From Streptosporangium oxazolinicum (lineage in GTDB: Bacteria; Actinomycetota; Actinomycetes; Streptosporangiales; Streptosporangiaceae): a stretch of 64,000 bases of DNA. A model generated the notes under the pieces. That model was given only the letters and a program-made list of their open reading frames with translations. It was not told the origin of the DNA and did no database searches. The stretch lies in assembly GCF_039537505.1 (NCBI RefSeq), contig NZ_BAABAQ010000001.1, positions 372,001 through 436,000 on the forward strand. The letters run 5' to 3'. Positions 59,008 to 64,000 of this stretch are shown here, in pieces (position 1 is the stretch's first letter; each line of letters opens with the position of its first letter). Made by a program: the position numbers and the translations under genes.

Positions 59008-60936
59008 ATGCACCTAAGCAAGATCATCGCACGCGGATTTCGTGCTAGCGCTAATGGCGAGCTTGAATGCGTCATACCTGGCCGATTCTCGGTCCTCATA
59101 GGCGCTAACAATGCTGGCAAGTCGACTGTCTGCGACGCGATCTACCTCGGGCATCGCATGAGGTTCCCGCGATTGCCATTGCCGTCTTCTGCAACTCTTG
59201 GGTCTGGTGACCGGAGCATCACCGTAGAATACTCCTACGCTGAAAACTCCGTCGACGAAGGGCCGCTAGGACAGCTCCTGCAGGGGCAGACTGGCACCTC
59301 CAGTACCGGGCAGGCCGCCACATGGATGTATAGCCTGAGCCGTGATCTCGGAAAAGTATCTGCTCAGGTGGCCGTCGGAGCCAACCTGCTCAACAGCGTC
59401 CGACTGATCTACTTGCCAGCGTGGCGGAACCCCATCGACGAACTCGCCCGTCGCGAAGCGCGGATCCTCATCGAACTGCTCCGGGCACAGCAACAGCGGT
59501 TAACCGGAACTCGAAACCTCCAGTCGCTACGATCGAGCGCTGCCGACCTTCTCGACGCTCTCTCTCAACATGAAATCATTCAAAGCATCGAGCGAAGGGT
59601 GGGAGAGCACCTGCGCTTTCTGACGGCCGGGGTTAGCCAGCAGTGGCCCTTTGTCCGTGGGCAAGCCATCAACGACGAGTACCTTGCCCGTGTTCTTGAG
59701 CTGATGCTCGCAGTCGTCGACGACCGTGCCCAAGCTCGAAACTTGGAAGTTAGTGGCCTCGGCTACGTCAATTTATTGCACATCGCTGTCACCTTGGCTG
59801 CCATCCCTGACTCTGCAGCGCGCCAAGCCACTGACACGATCGCCGACGCCGAAGCTATGCACGACGAGAAAACCACTACGCCTATCACAGATCCGTCCGG
59901 CGAAGACTCTTTCGATCTTGAGGACCAGGTGCGTGCCGCCGCGGACCGCTTAGCGCAAGCCAGAGCCGAACGAGATTCCGAGGAAGACTCGTTCTTTCCG
60001 TCCACACCGTTTCATGCAACCGTGGTGATCGAAGAACCCGAGGCACACCTGCATCCACAATTGCAACACGGGCTCGCCCGATACCTGCGCACAGTCGTAC
60101 AGCGACGCCCCGAACTGCAGGTGATCCTCTCCAGTCACGCTACTGACATCATCACCTCCTGCCTGCCGGAGGAGCTTGTCGTGTTGCGCCGCACCCCCGA
60201 TGGGCGACGCATCAGCCGGCCTGTGGGCGGTCTGCCAGTTCCCGACCGCGATAAAATCCTCAAGTTCGCGCGCTTACACATGGACGCGACACGATCTGCT
60301 GCGTTGTTCGCGGAACGGGTTGTCTTCGTCGAGGGCGTAACGGAAGCAGCCGTGCTTCGGCTATTTGGGCAGGTGTGGGCTGCCTCAGATCCAAACAAGA
60401 TCGCCTTCGTTGACGCGCTGACGATCACTGTGATGGGCTGGAAGGTGGGCGAGTGGCCGGCCAAACTTCTTGCCACACGCGGGTTCGAACTAGCGACCCG
60501 AGTGGCAATTCTCAGCGACAGCGATAAGCTCACCACGGAAATACCGACAAAGCCTGTATGGACGAACAACTACAACCCTGAAACGCTTGGCTACTTCATC
60601 AGCCATCCCACGCTTGAGCCATCGATCACTCCTGGCAATGAGACTCTAATCGCGACCGCCCTTGAGGCTACTGGCCTCGACGTTCCAGAGGTGGTCAATG
60701 TGGAGAGCATTGCCGCCCTGTTCGCCAGCGCCAGCAAAACCTACGGCACCCCCGAGGGCGCTGGCAAGTCTCACAAAGCCCAATTCTCCCTTAATCTGGC
60801 GCAACTGCTAGAGACATACATCAGAGTTGATCCCACCAGTGTGGTGGTGCCGGAACACATCGCTGATGTCTACAACTTTCTCTATGACGTGGATGTGGAC
60901 GTAGTAGAGCCAACCATAGACGTCATCCCGTTCTAA
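59008..60936 (+). CDS. gajA: Gabija defence nuclease GajA-like (OLD family ATPase-TOPRIM)
   Basis: 642 residues. ABC-type ATPase: Walker A LIGANNAGKST (about 30-40), Walker B/D-loop VVIEEPEAHLHPQLQHG (about 340-356) and the H-loop region ILSSHATDIITS (about 373). A TOPRIM domain follows with VVFVEGVTEAAVLRLF (about 438) and the D-x-D ILSDSDKL (about 500). In Gabija, GajA is a nucleotide-inhibited nicking nuclease that assembles with the GajB helicase to defend against phage. ATG at 59008 has GGAGA 5 nt upstream and precedes the ATPase strand. Canonical GajA is about 580 residues; this one is somewhat longer. The partner gene follows 49 bp downstream. Confidence 0.85.
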   Translation: MHLSKIIARGFRASANGELECVIPGRFSVLIGANNAGKSTVCDAIYLGHRMRFPRLPLPSSATLGSGDRSITVEYSYAENSVDEGPLGQLLQGQTGTSSTGQAATWMYSLSRDLGKVSAQVAVGANLLNSVRLIYLPAWRNPIDELARREARILIELLRAQQQRLTGTRNLQSLRSSAADLLDALSQHEIIQSIERRVGEHLRFLTAGVSQQWPFVRGQAINDEYLARVLELMLAVVDDRAQARNLEVSGLGYVNLLHIAVTLAAIPDSAARQATDTIADAEAMHDEKTTTPITDPSGEDSFDLEDQVRAAADRLAQARAERDSEEDSFFPSTPFHATVVIEEPEAHLHPQLQHGLARYLRTVVQRRPELQVILSSHATDIITSCLPEELVVLRRTPDGRRISRPVGGLPVPDRDKILKFARLHMDATRSAALFAERVVFVEGVTEAAVLRLFGQVWAASDPNKIAFVDALTITVMGWKVGEWPAKLLATRGFELATRVAILSDSDKLTTEIPTKPVWTNNYNPETLGYFISHPTLEPSITPGNETLIATALEATGLDVPEVVNVESIAALFASASKTYGTPEGAGKSHKAQFSLNLAQLLETYIRVDPTSVVVPEHIADVYNFLYDVDVDVVEPTIDVIPF

Positions 60937-60985
60937 AATTGAAGTCATCGCTACGTCGAGTCGGCCCTAAGCACAGGAACAGGAG

Positions 60986-62476
60986 ATGCCGTTGAGGTCC
61001 AACCCATCGCAGCATCACGGCCTCACCGATGAGCAACTGCTAGCGGCTGCCGCCAAGGAGACTGCCGTATTCATCGAGGCCGCTCCCGGATCGGGCAAGA
61101 CAACTGTCGCGGCTGAGCGATACGGGTTCCTGCACTACAACAACCTCACCGACCCACGTGCCACTGTCGCCTTAAGCTTTACCCGAGCGGCCACTCGTGA
61201 GTTGCGAGACCGCGTCGCACGTATGTGGGGTCTCGAAGCTTTGCGCTCACCCAACCGCATCGTCACCATCGACACGCTGCTGTCAGAGCTGTGCAGCTTC
61301 CTACTGTATGACAATCATCTACGCTGGCCTGGAAGACATACCGATCTACGGGTGCTCGACGGGTGGGGCACGTCACACAAACACACCTACTCCCGCTACG
61401 AGCCAATCCTCGCCTTAAGGGAACGTGAGATCGTCATCTCCTGTCGCATCAACGACAGTGCCAGCACCCATATCGCTGACGCCTCCTTTAAGGAAGCCAT
61501 CAACGCCGGTATTTGCACTCATGAAGATGTGCGTGCCATAATTAATGCCGCCCTCAGCGATGAAGAACTGTCAGAAGTTCTGGGGCGCCGCATCCAGTCC
61601 ACAATCCGGAGTCTTATCGTGGATGAGATCTTCGATGCGAACCGACTAGACCTGAGACTCATAAGCCGGGCGATCAGATATAGCACTAACGTAACGGTAA
61701 TTGGAGATCCCTGGCAGGCGCTTTATCTTTTCCGCGGCGCTGGCCCTCATCTCGTACCCAAGCTTATCAAGCACTTCGACTTGCACACCTATAGGTTGAC
61801 CCGCTCATTCCGGTTCATCAGTGAACAATGCGTGGATCTTGCACGTAACCTACGGGCAGGTGAACCTATAACATTGCCTGCCCACACGGACGAGCAACTC
61901 GACATAGTCCTTGCACGCAAATGGGACACTTTATGGGAGATAGGCGGAGACGTCTTACCTCTGTCGTTCGGCAGTCCGCGCACTGTTGAAAAAGCCGCCG
62001 CACTGCTCCTCTTGGACATGGTGACCGTCTCCGCGCTTGGTAGGCGAGCCATCTTTATCGAGGAAGCCTTGGTAACGCTTGGCATCACTGATTCCGACGT
62101 ACGGAAGCGTCTCAGCCTGCAACTGATTGACGTCCTCGCTACACTCCGCTCGACGACGGCTTCTGCGGTCAATGACGCTTGGGACCAGCTTGTAGAGGTC
62201 GTGCAGACAGAGTCATCACAACAGTTCCGCAACCGGCACCCGACTTATACTCGCCCGCTATCGCTACTGCGTGGCTATCTGCAGCGTGACGTCTATCATC
62301 CGGTGCCAGCGGTCACAGTGCACCAAGCAAAGGGCCAGGAATGGTCGGGCGTCGGCGTACGACTCACACCAACAGAGAGGATCGCATTGGGTGCCGGACT
62401 CGACAAAACCAAGGATGATCACCGAATCATCTATGTAGCGCTTACTCGCGGTAAGTCGACAACAGTCGCTATCTAA
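60986..62476 (+). CDS. gajB: Gabija defence helicase GajB-like (UvrD/Rep superfamily 1)
   Basis: 496 residues, matching GajB length. SF1 motifs in order: Walker A EAAPGSGKTT (31-40), LSFTRAATREL (Ia), a DEI Walker B near 213 (LIVDEIFDANR), III VIGDPWQALYLFRGA, IV LTRSFRF, V TVHQAKGQEW and VI IIYVALTRGKS. As the partner of an OLD-family nuclease it fits GajB, thought to sense DNA ends or nucleotide depletion and activate GajA. ATG at 60986 follows AGGAACAGGAG. A class 2 OLD nuclease/UvrD pair is the same arrangement described in other terms. Confidence 0.87.
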   Translation: MPLRSNPSQHHGLTDEQLLAAAAKETAVFIEAAPGSGKTTVAAERYGFLHYNNLTDPRATVALSFTRAATRELRDRVARMWGLEALRSPNRIVTIDTLLSELCSFLLYDNHLRWPGRHTDLRVLDGWGTSHKHTYSRYEPILALREREIVISCRINDSASTHIADASFKEAINAGICTHEDVRAIINAALSDEELSEVLGRRIQSTIRSLIVDEIFDANRLDLRLISRAIRYSTNVTVIGDPWQALYLFRGAGPHLVPKLIKHFDLHTYRLTRSFRFISEQCVDLARNLRAGEPITLPAHTDEQLDIVLARKWDTLWEIGGDVLPLSFGSPRTVEKAAALLLLDMVTVSALGRRAIFIEEALVTLGITDSDVRKRLSLQLIDVLATLRSTTASAVNDAWDQLVEVVQTESSQQFRNRHPTYTRPLSLLRGYLQRDVYHPVPAVTVHQAKGQEWSGVGVRLTPTERIALGAGLDKTKDDHRIIYVALTRGKSTTVAI

Positions 62477-62668
62477 ACCGGTGGGCTGCCCAGTGCCGGA
62501 TCCAGCGAACCTTGGTATATTTTCAGCCAATGATCAAACGATTCACAATGTCGTTAGCATGACCGCCTCAGGCTCGCATGCCGCTTGGCACTTGTCCCGT
62601 CTCGCTTGATGGCACCGTCTGTCACGATGCCCGTGTACGTCGGGGATGTTGGCCTGTAACTTCGCTGT

Positions 62669-63229
62669 GTGGCTACCAACGAAGAGCGGTCGCGGTGGAT
62701 CGTGCACGGGGAACGGCTCATCTATGACAACCGGTGGATTCGGTTGGGGCTCGTTGACGTGGCGATCCCGGACGGGGAGCGGTTCGAGCATCACGCGGTG
62801 CATCTGGATCGGGCGGCGATCGCCGTGGTGGTCGACGAGCAGAACCGGGTGCTGATGATGTGGCGGCACCGGTTCCTGTTCGACCGGTGGGGCTGGGAGC
62901 TTCCCGGCGGCCTGGTCGACGCCGGCGAGGACGCCATTACGACAGCTGCTCGTGAGGTGGAGGAGGAGACAGTGTATCGGCCCAAGGAGATCGAGCCTTT
63001 GATCACCTACCAGCCGATGGCAGGCATGGTCGACTCCGAGCACAGCCTGTTCCTGGTGCGAGGTGCCGATCTGGTCGGAAGTCCAACCGGGGAGATCGAG
63101 GCCGATCTCATCGAGTGGGTGCCGATGGCCGAGATCCCGGCGATGATCGCACGCGGTGACATCTGGACGTCGGGGACGTTGATCGGTCTGTTCGCGGCGC
63201 GGGATCGGCTCAGCGCAACGAGCGGCTGA
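62669..63229 (+). CDS. NUDIX hydrolase (ADP-ribose pyrophosphatase-like)
   Basis: 186 residues. The Nudix box is PGGLVDAGEDAITTAAREVE followed by EETVY: G-x5-E-x7-REVEE is intact, with T where the consensus has G. Preceded by WELPGG, as in ADP-sugar diphosphatases. It hydrolyses a nucleoside diphosphate linked to another moiety. GTG at 62669. The GC content is closer to the host than the Gabija genes. As an accessory in a defence island it could clean NAD/ADP-ribose metabolites, which is an inference from context. Confidence 0.88.
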   Translation: MATNEERSRWIVHGERLIYDNRWIRLGLVDVAIPDGERFEHHAVHLDRAAIAVVVDEQNRVLMMWRHRFLFDRWGWELPGGLVDAGEDAITTAAREVEEETVYRPKEIEPLITYQPMAGMVDSEHSLFLVRGADLVGSPTGEIEADLIEWVPMAEIPAMIARGDIWTSGTLIGLFAARDRLSATSG

Positions 63230-63650
63230 CGGCTCGGGCGAGTTCCTCGCCACGTCGGCGTTGCCGGCTGGAGCCGGTCATCGTAGCGAGGTGCTGAGCG
63301 CGCTGGATGTGGGGTTGGGCGGCATCGGGCTCTCCACGGGCGAGAAGGGCATGACCCAGGTCGCAACGGACGCCGGATTCGGCGCGGTTGTAGGTGCCGT
63401 CCATCCCGGCCAATGCGGAACGCAGGTCTTCGACGGTCCCCGGATCGCCGAAGCGCACCAGGCAACTCCCCTGCCAACGCGCCAGGTGGCGAGCGTTGAC
63501 CGACAGGTAAGGCATGTCGGGGTCGGCGTCACCATCGGGCAGGAGCGCGGCGGCCTGTTCCAGGGCGGTGCGGCAGGTTGCTTCGTCTCCGAGAATGGCA
63601 GCGCCTTCGGCTTCGGCTGCGGACATCCAACGACGCCAAACCGGTACGAC
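63210..63650 (-). pseudogene. C-terminal TPR part of an XRE-type regulator
   Basis: Minus strand reads WMSAAEAEGAAILGDEATCR, ALEQAAALLPDG, NARHLARWQGSCLVRFGDP, then HALLARGEPDAAQPHIQRAQ and stop. This is the C-terminal TPR region of the large actinobacterial helix-turn-helix/TPR regulators. The N-terminal XRE domain is missing; sequence changes to integrase (plus strand) at about 63,640, so the gene is truncated by recombination. It overlaps the NUDIX stop by 20 bp. Confidence 0.65.
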
Positions 63651-64000
63651 TGGCGCTCGACGCGCTCGCCCTCCGCCTTGACGGCAAGGCGGCGGCTCCG
63701 AACACGATCGCCCGTAAGCGGGCCGTCTTCCATGCCGTTCTGGAGTACCGGTGGAGCTGGAGGAGTTGGACGCCAACCCGCTGCACAAGGTCACCTGGAA
63801 GCCGCCCAAGGTCACCGAGACTGTTGATCCTCGCGTCGCGGTCAACCCCCGGCAGGCTCAAGAGCTGCTCACGATGGTGACCTACGTGGGCGGGCGTGGT
63901 CGTGGCTGGCGGCTCATGGCGCTGTTCGCCTGCATGTACTACGCGGCACTACGCCCGGCTGAGGCGGTCGGCCTGCGACTCCAGGACTGCCACTTTCCGC
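63623..64000 (+). pseudogene. Frameshifted tyrosine recombinase (integrase), cut by the window end
   Basis: In one frame the DNA gives LALDALALRLDGKAAAPNTI and RKRAVFHAVLEY (63640-63748); the sequel continues one frame off from 63751: VELEELDANPLHKVTWKPPK, then LMALFACMYYAALRPAEAVG. Together these are the core-binding and early catalytic region (the ALRPAEA box includes the first catalytic Arg) of an actinobacterial phage-type integrase. Exactly one base seems lost near 63749 (expected LEY-A-VEL). The N terminus is also missing. It supports the island reading; the remainder lies beyond the window. Confidence 0.75.

Noticed and set aside
1..64000. CRISPR arrays, rRNA genes, or secondary-metabolite clusters
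   Set aside because: No regularly spaced long direct repeats with unique spacers, no rRNA sequence, and no PKS/NRPS-type genes were seen.

Overview
The window is high-GC actinobacterial DNA, most like a Streptosporangium/Nonomuraea-type organism. The support is strong third-position GC, frequent GTG/TTG starts, a DUF397 protein, an ECF/YCII pair, a mycothiol-era DsbA-like reductase, an AfsR/SARP remnant, and the actinobacterial order tRNA-Thr, tRNA-Met, rpmG, two MaoC dehydratases, murB. This placement comes from gene content read by eye, not from a search.

Layout. 1-5.6 kb: an amine-related group with a dimethylglycine/sarcosine-dehydrogenase-like fusion, a choline-kinase-like phosphotransferase and an APC permease. 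5.7-15.1 kb: lipB, a PspC protein, two tandem secreted M28 peptidases, a TetR regulator diverging from a reductase with a striking palindrome between them, uppP and a secreted PHB-depolymerase-type esterase. 15.2-24.5 kb: an inositol-monophosphatase remnant, HrpB helicase, an amidase, and a deoC-ALDH-ALDH operon. 24.8-34.2 kb: a small conserved-looking protein, a large LuxR ATPase regulator, a Mn exporter behind a yybP-ykoY-type riboswitch, murB, a CysS-tail/glycosyltransferase fusion, hadB/hadA-like genes, rpmG and two tRNAs. 34.6-40.2 kb: a Moco oxidoreductase with a fasciclin lipoprotein, small hypotheticals, and a YCII/ECF42 sigma pair.

40.7-48.8 kb is the most interesting chromosomal block. 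It is a tightly coupled five-gene operon: a processive GT2 synthase, two membrane-anchored right-handed beta-helix paralogues, a third beta-helix protein, and a UDP-glucose/GDP-mannose dehydrogenase. It resembles a stripped-down alginate pathway (AlgD, Alg8, AlgG) in a Gram-positive, and I propose it makes and tailors an extracellular polyuronate. The AlgG comparison rests on recalled sequence.

From about 51.7 kb to the right edge is a lower-GC genomic island. Its left boundary carries an IS remnant, a Rho-independent terminator and the 3' half of a tRNA-Tyr, consistent with an attachment site. The island holds a two-gene module of unknown function, an IS3 scar, an AT-rich Mrr-like restriction endonuclease, an HTH/unknown gene pair, a Gabija-type GajA/GajB defence pair, a NUDIX hydrolase, a truncated TPR regulator and a frameshifted tyrosine integrase cut by the window end.

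A recurring oddity is in-frame, repeat-derived low-complexity inserts inside otherwise conserved enzymes (the DMGDH-like protein, HrpB, the Moco oxidoreductase, the CysS-tail/GT protein), matched by similar degenerate minisatellites in the intergenic spaces.
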